Shown piece after piece: positions 27,193 to 35,822 of a DNA stretch of 64,000 nt. A program made the position numbers and the translations under genes. The DNA lies in assembly GCF_004339665.1 (NCBI RefSeq), contig NZ_SMMU01000002.1:1-64000 (forward strand). Direction: 5' to 3'. Numbering within the stretch: position 1 is the first letter of the stretch; each line of letters opens with the position of its first letter. The notes beneath the pieces were generated by a model, which saw only the letters and a list, made by a program, of their open reading frames with translations, made no database searches and had not been told where the DNA came from. The stretch is from Azotobacter chroococcum. Its GTDB lineage: Bacteria > Pseudomonadota > Gammaproteobacteria > Pseudomonadales > Pseudomonadaceae.

Positions 27193-28316
27193 GGGCGTTC
27201 TCCGCTGCTGCGCGGGGGCTGGTCCGCGGACTGCAGGCGGCGGGCCTTGACGGCGCTCCACAGACGATGGGCCAGGCCCAGGGCGATGCCATCGGGGCGC
27301 CAGGAGTAGAAGCTCCAGCGCAGCTGCAGGAGCTCGCCGGTCATGCGTTCGTGCAGCTGGTGGCTGGAGCCCTGCAGGCTGACCCGCGAGGCGTCGATCC
27401 ACTGCCAGCCGTCCTCCAGCCCCCAGCGAATCCACTCGTCCAGCAGCAGGCGGCCGCTGCCGAGTTCGGCGTACTCCGGCAGGAAGGCCAGGTTGTAGTC
27501 GTACAGCCGGCCGCGCTCCAGCAGCCCGAGGCGGTAGCTGATGCAGCGCTCCTGGTGCTCGAGCAGCACGATGCGCACCAGACCGGCCGCGGCCAGCGCG
27601 CCGAAGGCCTCGCGCATCCATTGCCGGCGCCGTTCACCGGAGAAGATGCCGACGCTCTGCTCGCCCTTCCAGCTGGCCTGCTCGACCGCGGCGATGGCCT
27701 CCAGCGCGGCGCCGATGCTCGCGCCGTCCGGGGTCAGGCGACGTATCCGGGCATCGCAGGCGGCGGCGCGCTTGCGTGCCCGGCGCAGCTTGTAGCGCAG
27801 GTCGCCGGACGGCTCACGGTGGTCGCCTTCGTCAATCGCGTGCACCGGCACCCGGCAGCTCGGGCGCCGCTCGTGGGTCGAGCTGGCGACGGCCCAGTCC
27901 TCGAGCAGGGCTTCCTGTTCGCCGCCCTCGACCAGTTCGTGCAGTTGCAGGAGGGCGTGCGGCAGGTGCCGGCGGATGGCCGTCCGCACCTGGCGGCGGC
28001 CGTCCGCGTCGAGCCGGCAGAGCAGGGCGATGCGGTCGCTGAGCGGATGGCCGAGGTGGCGCAGCACCGTCCAGCGCAGGCCGAAGCGGCGTTCGCGGGC
28101 GCAGACCAGCGGCAGGCACAGGCGCAGCTCGTCGCCCGCCCAGGCCAGCAGCACCTGCAACTCCTGTCCCGGCTCGAGGGCACGTTCGGCGGCCTGCAGC
28201 CAGCCGAGCTGGTTGAACGGAGTGGCCTGCGGCACCTGGGCCTGGAGTCTGGCGTAGGCGCCACGGGGAAAGTCGGCGGCGCAGAGGCCGGTCATCCATT
28301 GCAGGCGATAGTCCAT
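27177..28316 (-). CDS. FemAB/BioF2-like GNAT-fold acyltransferase A
   Basis: A 379-residue protein of the FemAB-like/BioF2 acetyltransferase group (PF13480 type): a divergent N-terminal GNAT half, then a conserved one with DLRYKLRRARKRA, ASWKGEQSVGIFS, CISYRLGLLERGRLYDYNLAFLPEYAELGSG split over the acyl-CoA site, and DEWIRWGLEDGWQWIDASR. Such enzymes occur in exopolysaccharide clusters and probably acylate or aminoacylate the glycan; the substrate is unknown. Start ATG 28316 was preferred over an ATG 45 bp upstream that has no ribosome site. It is divergent from a second member of the family at 28541. Confidence 0.7.
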   Translation of the reverse strand: MDYRLQWMTGLCAADFPRGAYARLQAQVPQATPFNQLGWLQAAERALEPGQELQVLLAWAGDELRLCLPLVCARERRFGLRWTVLRHLGHPLSDRIALLCRLDADGRRQVRTAIRRHLPHALLQLHELVEGGEQEALLEDWAVASSTHERRPSCRVPVHAIDEGDHREPSGDLRYKLRRARKRAAACDARIRRLTPDGASIGAALEAIAAVEQASWKGEQSVGIFSGERRRQWMREAFGALAAAGLVRIVLLEHQERCISYRLGLLERGRLYDYNLAFLPEYAELGSGRLLLDEWIRWGLEDGWQWIDASRVSLQGSSHQLHERMTGELLQLRWSFYSWRPDGIALGLAHRLWSAVKARRLQSADQPPRSSGERPCPAE

Positions 28317-28540
28317 GATGAGGTCCGTTCTCGCTGGTTCTCGCTGGGAGCTGCTTGGCATGCTGTACAGCAGCGTAGCAGCTGGACATACCGACGGTTT
28401 GAATCACATGGATACGTTTCCCGCGTCGCGCCGCGCACCTGGCGTCTATAGTCCTGAACGGACCTGCGTAGGAGCGGCGCCAGGCGGTCCCGGCCGGTTC
28501 TTCCCGCCACGTTTGTGTGGTGCCGTGCAGGATGCACAAG
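28317..28540. promoter_or_regulatory. Divergent promoter region between the two BioF2-like genes
   Basis: This 224-bp gap must drive genes in both directions. It has a TATAGT at about 28446-28451 on the plus strand as a possible -10, without a clear -35, and an A/T-richer patch at 28380-28415. AGGA at 28529-28532 serves the plus-strand ATG at 28541. Confidence 0.4.
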
Positions 28541-29779
28541 ATGATGAAGCAGAAAGCCTTCGAGCAGGATTCCGGCCTGCCCCTCTATGGCGGCTACCGC
28601 ATCGCGGTGGTCCGCTCCCTGGAAGATGTCGGGCCTTGGCTGGCGGACTGGGAGGCGCTGGCCCGCTCGTCCGGCGAGCCCAACGTGTTCTATTCGCCCT
28701 GGGCCCTGCTGCCGGCCCTCGAGCACCTGGCCGGCGACAAGCGCTTCGCCCTGCTGTTCGTGATCCGTCCGGGCGGGCCCGATACCGCGGACAGGCCGGT
28801 GCTGGACGGCTTCTTCCCGCTGCTCGAGCCGGTCGGTTGTGCCCTGCTGCCGCTGAAGGTGGCGAGGATGTTCCGCCACCGCTACTGCTTTTCGGTGGCG
28901 CCGCTGGTGCGCGAAGGACGCGAGCCGGCGGTCATGCGCGCCTTCCTGCGCTGGCTGCAGGCGCACCGCCGCCAGTATCCGCTGTTGCTGCTGCGCGATG
29001 CGCCCGCCGACGGGCCGCTGGCCGCGGCCCTGCGCAGCACCCTGGCCAACGAGGGCCGGCATTTCCACGAGGGCGCCCGGCGCTCGCGCGCACTGATCGA
29101 GCCGGGCGACGATGCCGAGGATTACCTGGAGCGGGCCCTGTCCGGGAAACGGCGCAAGGAATACCGGCGGCTGGGCCGGCGCCTGGCCGAGCTGGGCGAG
29201 CTGCGCCTGCGCGTGCTGCAGTCGCGCGGCGAGGACCTCGGGGCCTGGCTGTCGGCCTTCGTCGCGCTGGAGGCGAAGGGCTGGAAGGGCCAGTCGCGCT
29301 CGGCGCTGGGCTGTCGCGCCGCCTGTCGCCGCTACTTCGAGGAGGTCGCCACGGCCGCCCATGCGCGCGGGCAGCTGCGGATGCTTGAGCTGTCCCTGGA
29401 TGGCCGGCCGCTGGCGATGCTCTGCGACTTCCTCGCCCCGCCGGGGGCCTTTGCCTTCAAGGTCGCCTTCGACGAGGACTACGCCCGCTATTCCCCCGGC
29501 GCGCTCCTCGAACTCGAGTGCATCCGCCTGTTGCACGAGCAGAAGGCGCAGGGCATCCGCTGGATGGACTCCTGCGCGGCGCCGGAGCATGGCCTGAGCA
29601 ACAGCCTGTGGCTGGAGCGCAAGCCGCTGTGCACCTTCCTGCTCAGCAGCGGCTCGCTCCTGGCTGATTGCTGGGTCGAGCTGTATCCCTACGGGAAGCG
29701 CCTGAAGGGGTGCTGGAGGCGATACCAGGCGAGGCTGCCGGACTGGCTGCCAAGCTGGTCGCGCACCGCCGGCGGCTGA
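28541..29779 (+). CDS. FemAB/BioF2-like GNAT-fold acyltransferase B
   Basis: A 412-residue paralogue of the gene at 27177-28316 and the only plus-strand gene inside the polysaccharide locus. Family blocks are SGKRRKEYRRLGRRLAELG, FVALEAKGWKGQSRSAL, FKVAFDEDYARYSPGALLE and GIRWMDSCAAPEH. The length and two-half layout fit BioF2/FemAB-like enzymes. The ATG at 28541 has an AGGA site 8 bp upstream; GTG 28517 and ATG 28532 are alternatives. Its last 91 bp overlap the 3' end of the convergent GNAT gene on the other strand. The acyl acceptor is not known. Confidence 0.7.
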   Translation: MMKQKAFEQDSGLPLYGGYRIAVVRSLEDVGPWLADWEALARSSGEPNVFYSPWALLPALEHLAGDKRFALLFVIRPGGPDTADRPVLDGFFPLLEPVGCALLPLKVARMFRHRYCFSVAPLVREGREPAVMRAFLRWLQAHRRQYPLLLLRDAPADGPLAAALRSTLANEGRHFHEGARRSRALIEPGDDAEDYLERALSGKRRKEYRRLGRRLAELGELRLRVLQSRGEDLGAWLSAFVALEAKGWKGQSRSALGCRAACRRYFEEVATAAHARGQLRMLELSLDGRPLAMLCDFLAPPGAFAFKVAFDEDYARYSPGALLELECIRLLHEQKAQGIRWMDSCAAPEHGLSNSLWLERKPLCTFLLSSGSLLADCWVELYPYGKRLKGCWRRYQARLPDWLPSWSRTAGG

Positions 29780-30384
29780 TGGCAGAGGCGCAGGCAGCCG
29801 AACAGCCTGAACACCCGGGTCTGCCAGCCGAGCGGCTGGAAGCCCAGGTGTTCGAGCAGCTTGCGGGCGCGCGCATTGCGCGCATCGACCACCGCCCGGG
29901 CATGCGGGTGGCCGGCCGCCCGCAGCCGTTCCCAGAGGTGCTCCTGGCCGCCGAGGATCAGCGCACTGCCGCGGTGACCGGGGGCGACCTCGACGGCGAA
30001 CAGGTAGGCGCCCGGCGCCGTGACCGGAAACCAGCAGCGATAGTAGTGGCGGTCGTAGTAGTCGCGGTCGCTGTACCAGACGAAGGCGCAGACGTTGCCT
30101 TCGTCGTCCAGGGCGGCCAGGCCCTGCACCCCGGCCTCTTCGAGCAGGTCGCCGATCACTGCCCGGTGCTGGGGAAAGTGGCGTTCGAAGGCCGGCAGCA
30201 GCTCCCGGCCGATCGGCGGGTAGCGCCAGTGGTGCTGGCGTTGCAGCCTTGGCGCCTCCAGGGTCAGGTCGCGCTCCATCCAGAGCAGGCGCCGCTGGCC
30301 GTACAGGTAGCGTGCGCAGAGATGGTGCAGGCTGCCGGACAGACCCTTGCGTTTCACCTTGCCGGCCAGATCCCTCGGGTTCAT
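29689..30384 (-). CDS. GNAT-family N-acetyltransferase in the polysaccharide operon
   Basis: A 231-residue protein with a GNAT core in its second half: CAFVWYSDRDYYDRHYYR, then FAVEVAPGHRGSALIL where the acetyl-CoA loop is expected, and VVDARNARARKLLEHLGF at the end of the fold. The N-terminus is basic (GKVKRKGL). It is the last gene of the long minus-strand operon and overlaps the glycoside hydrolase gene by 4 bp, so it probably acylates a precursor or the polymer. It is a different GNAT subgroup from the two BioF2-like proteins. Confidence 0.68.
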   Translation of the reverse strand: MNPRDLAGKVKRKGLSGSLHHLCARYLYGQRRLLWMERDLTLEAPRLQRQHHWRYPPIGRELLPAFERHFPQHRAVIGDLLEEAGVQGLAALDDEGNVCAFVWYSDRDYYDRHYYRCWFPVTAPGAYLFAVEVAPGHRGSALILGGQEHLWERLRAAGHPHARAVVDARNARARKLLEHLGFQPLGWQTRVFRLFGCLRLCHQPPAVRDQLGSQSGSLAWYRLQHPFRRFP

Positions 30385-32309
30385 GGTGCCTCCCATTCGA
30401 GGACGAAGAGGGTTTCGCCCGGCAGGCTGAAGCGCCATGGCTGCTCGGAGCAGTCGAGGCGGCCCTCGCCAGGCTCTGCCGTCGCGCTCAACAGGTGCAG
30501 GCGGGGCGGCTCCTGATCGCGGCAGGTCAGCGGCTCGCCGCGCAGCCGTACTTCCTGATGACGTGGCGTCTTGTTCACGCCGAACAGCACGATCCGGACG
30601 CCGGAGCGCATGGCCAGGACATCCACCTCGAAGGCGTCGTTGTCCAGGCGCAGGACCTGCTCCTGCCAGTGCCGCTGCATGAAGACCATGGCCTCGCCGA
30701 CCGGCTTGAGGACGTAGCGGCCGTCGTCCGACAGGCCGATCATGCCCTTGGCATGGTTCTCGTTGTCGGTGGCGGGAAACCAGTCGAGCAGCTCCAGCAG
30801 GCCGTCCTGGGCCGCGTTGACCGCCACCGAGGCCCACCAGAGCGCGGCGATCCCGGTTTCCTGCTCGTAGGGGCTGACGCTGTTGCCGCTGGACAGGTTG
30901 GTCTGTTCCAGCAGCAGCGCCTTGCGCGGCCGGCCGCGCTCGTCCAGGCCGACCAGCTGCGCGGCCTGGCGCACGGCGTTGCGATAAACGCCGGTGGCGC
31001 GCAGGTCGCGGACCATCCATTCGTGCCAGGAGAGGGCGTCGATCCACTCGCCGTGCTCGGCCAGCAGCTGTTGCGCCCAGTCCAGGCCGCGCCGTGCGCT
31101 GGCGCCATTGAGGCTTGGGCCGTTGATCAGGCGCGAGGAAGACGGCACGGCGAGGCGCACCCCGGCTTCGCGGGCGCCGGGGTGCTCGCGGAGCAGCGGG
31201 GCCATCCGGGCGAAATAGGCGGCGAAACTGGCGTAGTCGGGGTAGTTGAGGTTGGGCTCGTCGGCCAGGGCCAGGTAATGGGTGCCCTTCCCGCCGAGGG
31301 CGACGATGCCGTCGAGCCAGGCCTTCAGCCCGCCGCGGCTCATCTCGTTGGCGGCGAGCAGCGGGCGCCGGCCGCTCTGCGAGAGCAGGGTGATGTCGGT
31401 GCGGATGCCATAGCGGTTCAGGTACAGGGGACGGAACTGCTCCTCGCGCTTTGGATTGCGGGTCATCGCATCGACGAAGCTGTAGTAGCTGGCGGCGCGC
31501 GGTGCCAGCCGGGCGAGCAGCTCGGGCGCCTCGGGCGGTGTGTAGGGCAGGGCCACGCCGAGTTTGGGCGTCGGGCCGAGGACTTCGCCGTGCAGCTCGA
31601 GCCCGACCTTGCCGGGGGCGAGCTCCGGGCTGAACAGGTGCTCGGGGCGCTGGGCGAACAGGTTGGCGCTGCCGTCCAGCCAGAAGGCGGCCTTGCCGCG
31701 TCCGCGCAGGCGCAGGCTCCAGACCTGGTCCTCGGCGGATACGGGCAGCGCGATGCGGTCGCTCCGGCGGTACTGGAGGTCGCGCGACAGCGGCAGATAG
31801 AGGCTGTGGCCGTCGCTCAGGCGTTCGGCGTACAGGCCCTCGACGCCGCCGTGGTACTTGCCGGCGAGCAGCGCGCGCTCGCCGCCGCGCACGCGAAAGT
31901 ACAGGCGCGTGCCGGCCGGCAGTTCGGCGCAGAAGTGCAGCTTGACCGGCTCGAACAGTGCGGCGGTGTCGTCGGCATGCCGGACCCGGTAGCGGCGGAA
32001 GCTGTAGCCGGGGATTTCCAGGCGCTGGTCGCCGTCCTCGGGACGCAGCGCCCAGTGCTGGCGGCCGCGGATCTCCTCGGCGCCGATGTCGCGGCGGGCC
32101 AGCAGGCGTCCGTCGCCGGCCTGCAGGTAGAGGCGCTCGGCGTTGGCCTCGGCCTGCCAGGCGGGTTGCCAGTCGACCTGCAGGCTGTCGCCCTGTTGAG
32201 CGCGCAGGTACAGCGCGCCGTCGCGGATGCCGGGCCACTCCTGGGCCCGTGCATCCGGTAGCAGCACGGCGAGCAGCAGGCCGCCGAGCAATGCGCATCG
32301 TCCGTTCAT
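30381..32309 (-). CDS. Secreted glycoside hydrolase, clan GH-A type (GH39/PslG-like)
   Basis: A 642-residue protein with signal peptide (CALLGGLLLAVLLPDARA). Residues ~20-220 form a beta-rich N-terminal module, residues ~235-560 a probable TIM barrel, and a beta domain closes the protein. Probable catalytic acids are E351 in LADEPNLNY and E468 in LLLEQTNLSSGN; the 117-residue spacing suits clan GH-A enzymes such as GH39 PslG. Located in the export operon, it likely trims the polymer in the periplasm or acts in release, as PslG and BcsZ do for their polymers. The GH family assignment is inferred from motifs only. Confidence 0.7.
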   Translation of the reverse strand: MNGRCALLGGLLLAVLLPDARAQEWPGIRDGALYLRAQQGDSLQVDWQPAWQAEANAERLYLQAGDGRLLARRDIGAEEIRGRQHWALRPEDGDQRLEIPGYSFRRYRVRHADDTAALFEPVKLHFCAELPAGTRLYFRVRGGERALLAGKYHGGVEGLYAERLSDGHSLYLPLSRDLQYRRSDRIALPVSAEDQVWSLRLRGRGKAAFWLDGSANLFAQRPEHLFSPELAPGKVGLELHGEVLGPTPKLGVALPYTPPEAPELLARLAPRAASYYSFVDAMTRNPKREEQFRPLYLNRYGIRTDITLLSQSGRRPLLAANEMSRGGLKAWLDGIVALGGKGTHYLALADEPNLNYPDYASFAAYFARMAPLLREHPGAREAGVRLAVPSSSRLINGPSLNGASARRGLDWAQQLLAEHGEWIDALSWHEWMVRDLRATGVYRNAVRQAAQLVGLDERGRPRKALLLEQTNLSSGNSVSPYEQETGIAALWWASVAVNAAQDGLLELLDWFPATDNENHAKGMIGLSDDGRYVLKPVGEAMVFMQRHWQEQVLRLDNDAFEVDVLAMRSGVRIVLFGVNKTPRHQEVRLRGEPLTCRDQEPPRLHLLSATAEPGEGRLDCSEQPWRFSLPGETLFVLEWEAP

Positions 32310-33607
32310 GTCGCCGTCCCCAATTGGGCGCGCAGCAGGCGCAGGTCGCTGGGCAGGATCAGCAGGGTCTGGCCGATGCCGACGCCGCTGACCCGCCAGT
32401 AGAGCAGCAGCATGGCCAGGGCCAGGGCGCCGTAGGCGACCGACGAGGCGATTGCCGCGCCGACGATGCCCCAGCGCGGAATCAGCAGCAGCGCCAGCAC
32501 CAGGTTCAGCGCCGCGGCGCCGCCGGCGAAGATCGACAGGGTACCGGGCCGTTCCTTGCCGAGCAGGTCCAGGTGCAGGATGCTCGAGTAGCACAGGCTG
32601 AACATGCCGGGCAGCAGGGCCAGCAGGGCCGGATAGGCCGGCCGGAAGGCGTCGCCGAACAGCAGCACGATCAGCCACTCGCCGGTCACGGCCAGGCACA
32701 GGCAGGCGGCGAGCATCGCGGTGCCGGTCAGGCGCAGCGCCAGCGGGGTGAGTCGCTCGATGCCGTCGTCCTGCTGCAGCAGGCGCTTCATCAGCGGGGT
32801 GGTGACCGCCTCGGGGACGATGAACAGCAGCTCGGCGGCGGCGGTGGCCATGGCGTAGTAGCCGAGCTGCTCGCTGTCGAGCAGCAGGCCGATGAGCAGG
32901 TAGTCGGCGCGCATCAGCATCTGCTGGAACAGCACGTCGGGGTGGCTCTTGCTGCCGAAGCGCAGCAGCTCGCCCTGGCTGGCCGGATCCCAGCGCAGGC
33001 GGATGCTGTGGTAGCGGGCGAGCAGGCAGAGGCCGGCCGCCACCACCAGCGCCAGGCCGCCGAGCCAGCCGATCAGCGCGGCGCTCAGCGCGGCGTCCGG
33101 CCACGTCCAGATCAGGGCGAGGAACAGCAGCAAAGGCGCCAGCGACTCCAGAAGGCGCAGACCGTTGAAGGTGCCGACCCGACCGTCGGCGTTGTGCAGG
33201 GTGAGCAGGGCGCTCTTCAGCACGAACAGCGGCACGGCCAGCAGCAGCAGCCAGGCGAAGGGGCCGAGCTGGCGCATGATCTCCAGGTCCTGGCCGAACG
33301 ACTGCAGCGCTTCCACGCCGAGCAGGGTTGCCAGCGCCGAGGCCAGGCAGCCGTAGAGCAGCATCAGGGTCAGCAGCAGCCCCATCGGATGCTGGCGCGC
33401 CGCCTGGTAGCCGAGGGCGGTGTTCAGCCCGCCGCTGGTGGCCGCGCCGATCAGCTCCGGCAGGGCGCTGAGCAGGGCGAACAGGCCGCGGTCGGCGGGG
33501 CCGAGGATGCGCGCCAGCAGCACGTTGCGCAGCAGACGCAGGGCGAGCATCGCCAGTTTGGTGCCGATGCTGAACAGCAGTTGGCGAATATAGTCACTGG
33601 ACTTCAT
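32306..33607 (-). CDS. Wzx-type polysaccharide flippase (MOP superfamily)
   Basis: A 433-residue integral membrane protein with about 12 predicted helices. The N-terminus (LLRNVLLARILGPADRGLFALLSALPELIGA) is typical of Wzx/RfbX polysaccharide flippases. It should turn undecaprenyl-linked repeat units to the periplasmic face for Wzy. It overlaps the hydrolase gene by 4 bp and the deacetylase gene by 14 bp. Confidence 0.88.
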   Translation of the reverse strand: MKSSDYIRQLLFSIGTKLAMLALRLLRNVLLARILGPADRGLFALLSALPELIGAATSGGLNTALGYQAARQHPMGLLLTLMLLYGCLASALATLLGVEALQSFGQDLEIMRQLGPFAWLLLLAVPLFVLKSALLTLHNADGRVGTFNGLRLLESLAPLLLFLALIWTWPDAALSAALIGWLGGLALVVAAGLCLLARYHSIRLRWDPASQGELLRFGSKSHPDVLFQQMLMRADYLLIGLLLDSEQLGYYAMATAAAELLFIVPEAVTTPLMKRLLQQDDGIERLTPLALRLTGTAMLAACLCLAVTGEWLIVLLFGDAFRPAYPALLALLPGMFSLCYSSILHLDLLGKERPGTLSIFAGGAAALNLVLALLLIPRWGIVGAAIASSVAYGALALAMLLLYWRVSGVGIGQTLLILPSDLRLLRAQLGTAT

Positions 33608-34661
33608 TCCGGACTTCCTGCAGGCCGCTGGCCTGTACTGCCGATTGCTCGGCGCCCTGGCGGCGGACGCCTTGCAGGATGCGCCAGCCGAGCAGGGCGG
33701 GCCGACAGGCGACCTGGTGGCTGACGCCGATGCGCGGCAGCGACAGCGAGACCGCCTGCCGGCTGCGCTGCAGGCCGGGCCGGGTGCTCAGCGCCTGGCT
33801 GTAGCCCAGCCGCCTGAGCGCGGCGCAGACCCGCGCGTCGTGGTCGCCGTTGGGGTAGCAGTAGACCGGCAGTGGCCGGCGGCAGTGCGCGGCGAGGGCT
33901 TCGTGCGAGCGGCGCAGATCGAGCTCCAGGCTGGCGTCGTCGAGTCCGGTGAGGATCGCATGGCCGGCGCCGTGGGGGCCGAAGCGCACCAGCCCGGAAG
34001 CCTCCAGCGCCTGCACCTGCCGCCAGTCCATGGCGTGCGGCCCGGGTGGGGGCGGGCAGCTGTCGGCGAGTTCCTGCAGGGTGGTCGCCGGCAGGCCTTT
34101 CAGGCGCTGCAGGAACTGCGCGAGGACCTGGCTGCGGTGTTGCTCGGAGCGCGCGGTACGCAGCGCGTCCGGCAGGTTCAGGTGCTGGCGCAGGCGGGCA
34201 CCGAGCTGCTCGCGGGCCTCCTCGCCGAAGCTGCCCCAGAGGGTTTCGCCGATGGCCTCCCACCAGTAGCGCCGCGGGCTGTCGATGAAGTCGGTGGACA
34301 GGAAGATGCTCGCCGGCAGCCCGTGCTGCAGCAGCAGCGGGAAGGCATGCTCGGCGTTGTCGCGCCAGCCGTCGTCGAAGGTCAGGGCCAGGCGCGGCGG
34401 CCCGTTCGCCGGGGCTGCCGGGTCGAGCAGCTCGGTGAGCGGCACGCAGTCGAAGTGCCGCTTGAGCCAGTGCAGCAGGTTGCCGAAGGCCGGTTTGCCG
34501 ATGCACAGGGCGTTGCGGTGCGGCAGGGCCGCCTGCGCATCCTCGGCCAGCACCCGGTGCAGCATCAGGATGGTGCCGGTCCCGCGCAGCAGGCGGCGTC
34601 CCGCGGGGGTGTCGAGGCAGAGCCAGCCGGTAGCGGCCTTGATCAGCTGCGTGAAGGGCAC
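33594..34661 (-). CDS. NodB-type polysaccharide deacetylase family protein (CE4)
   Basis: A 355-residue protein with the NodB motif LTFDDGWRDN (TFDDGW at 94-99), preceded by ILMLHRV. The second motif is HGAGH rather than the usual SHTxxH, so the metal site is altered but keeps two histidines. YCYPNGDHD matches the later CE4 motif. No signal peptide is evident, suggesting a cytosolic step on lipid-linked sugar. The start is GTG at 34661, backed by a strong AAGGAGG site. It may remove acetyl groups from an amino sugar in the repeat unit. Confidence 0.8.
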   Translation of the reverse strand: MPFTQLIKAATGWLCLDTPAGRRLLRGTGTILMLHRVLAEDAQAALPHRNALCIGKPAFGNLLHWLKRHFDCVPLTELLDPAAPANGPPRLALTFDDGWRDNAEHAFPLLLQHGLPASIFLSTDFIDSPRRYWWEAIGETLWGSFGEEAREQLGARLRQHLNLPDALRTARSEQHRSQVLAQFLQRLKGLPATTLQELADSCPPPPGPHAMDWRQVQALEASGLVRFGPHGAGHAILTGLDDASLELDLRRSHEALAAHCRRPLPVYCYPNGDHDARVCAALRRLGYSQALSTRPGLQRSRQAVSLSLPRIGVSHQVACRPALLGWRILQGVRRQGAEQSAVQASGLQEVRNEVQ

Positions 34662-34670
34662 GAGACCTCC

Positions 34671-35822
34671 TTAGCGGTTCTGTTGTGGGTTCCAGTGCTG
34701 GTAGCGTTGCCCGCCGAGGAACTGCCAGACCCCGGCGCTCATCGCCGCCAGGGTCACCAGCAGGTAGGCGGCCAGGTGGAAGGGCTTGGGCAGGCGCCGG
34801 TGCTGGCCGAGCAGGCCGATCACGGCCACCGCGTAGCCGGCGAGCTGGGCGAGCAGGGCGAAGCGGTAGAAGGCGCCGGCGTCCCACAGCCAGAGATTGC
34901 TCAGCAGCAGCGGAATCAGCAGGACCGGCGCCAGCCGGCGGATCAGCTTGTGGCTGAGCAGGCCGAGGGCGAGCAGGCCGTGGCGGTGCGGGGCGAGCAG
35001 CGCGCGACGGCGGGCCAGGCTGCGCAGGCCGCGGGTGGTGATCCGCCGGCGGCGGCGGAACTGACTGTCGGCGCTCTCCACGCCGACATCGACGACCCGC
35101 GCGGCTTCGGCGAAGACGATGCGCTGGCCGGCGACCGGCGCGCAGGTGCTCAGGAAGAAGTCGTCGGTGACATCCGCCGGTACCGTCTGGAACAGGCTGC
35201 GGCGCAGGGCCTGCAGACCGCCGTCGGCCGAGGCCATGCAGCCGGTGCGGCTCTCCAGGCGGCGCAGCCAGGACTCGTAGGCGCGGTACAGGCGGTCGCC
35301 GACGGCCAGCGCCTTGCCGGCGGCAGGGATGGTCACGTTGCCGGCGGTGGCGCCGACCCGCGGGTCGGCAAAGGGCGCGACCAGCTGGCGCAGGGTGTCG
35401 CCGGTCCACAGGGTGTCGGCGTCGCTGAACACCAGGATCTCGCCGTCGGCCACGGCCACCGCGTTGTTCAGCGCCCCGGCCTTGCCGCTGCGCGGCAGCT
35501 CCAGCACGCGGATGTCGTCCCAGGGACGGAGCTGGGCGACGCGCCGGGCCAGCGTCACGGTGGCGTCGCTGGAGCCGTCGCTGGCGACGATGATCTGCCG
35601 CCGCTCGCGCGGGTAGTCGTCGTCGAGCAGCGAACGCAGCTTGGCCACGATGTGCCGCTCCTCGTTGTAGGCGGCGACGATCACGCTGACCCGCGGCAGC
35701 TCCTGCGGCGCGCCGGCCGGCGCGGGGCGGCGGAACAGGGCGCACAGCGCCAGCAGGGCCGGATAGCCGAGGTAGGCGAAGAGCGGCAGGCAGAGGCACA
35801 GCCAGAAGATCGATTCAGCCAC
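34671..35822 (-). CDS. Membrane-bound GT2 glycosyltransferase A
   Basis: A 383-residue processive-type GT2 enzyme: one N-terminal helix, then VSVIVAAYNEERHI, ASDGSSDAT, VFSDADTLW (DxD) and VTDDFF, followed by RRRRRI in the QxxRW-like position and several C-terminal helices. It should extend the lipid-linked repeat unit at the inner membrane. It starts with GTG (35822) and overlaps the following GT2 gene by 8 bp. The donor sugar is unknown. Confidence 0.85.
   Translation of the reverse strand: MAESIFWLCLCLPLFAYLGYPALLALCALFRRPAPAGAPQELPRVSVIVAAYNEERHIVAKLRSLLDDDYPRERRQIIVASDGSSDATVTLARRVAQLRPWDDIRVLELPRSGKAGALNNAVAVADGEILVFSDADTLWTGDTLRQLVAPFADPRVGATAGNVTIPAAGKALAVGDRLYRAYESWLRRLESRTGCMASADGGLQALRRSLFQTVPADVTDDFFLSTCAPVAGQRIVFAEAARVVDVGVESADSQFRRRRRITTRGLRSLARRRALLAPHRHGLLALGLLSHKLIRRLAPVLLIPLLLSNLWLWDAGAFYRFALLAQLAGYAVAVIGLLGQHRRLPKPFHLAAYLLVTLAAMSAGVWQFLGGQRYQHWNPQQNR

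Noticed and set aside
30249-33724. Long plus-strand frames opposite the hydrolase and flippase genes
   Set aside because: Antisense shadows; the minus genes have a signal peptide, catalytic motifs and 4-bp couplings.
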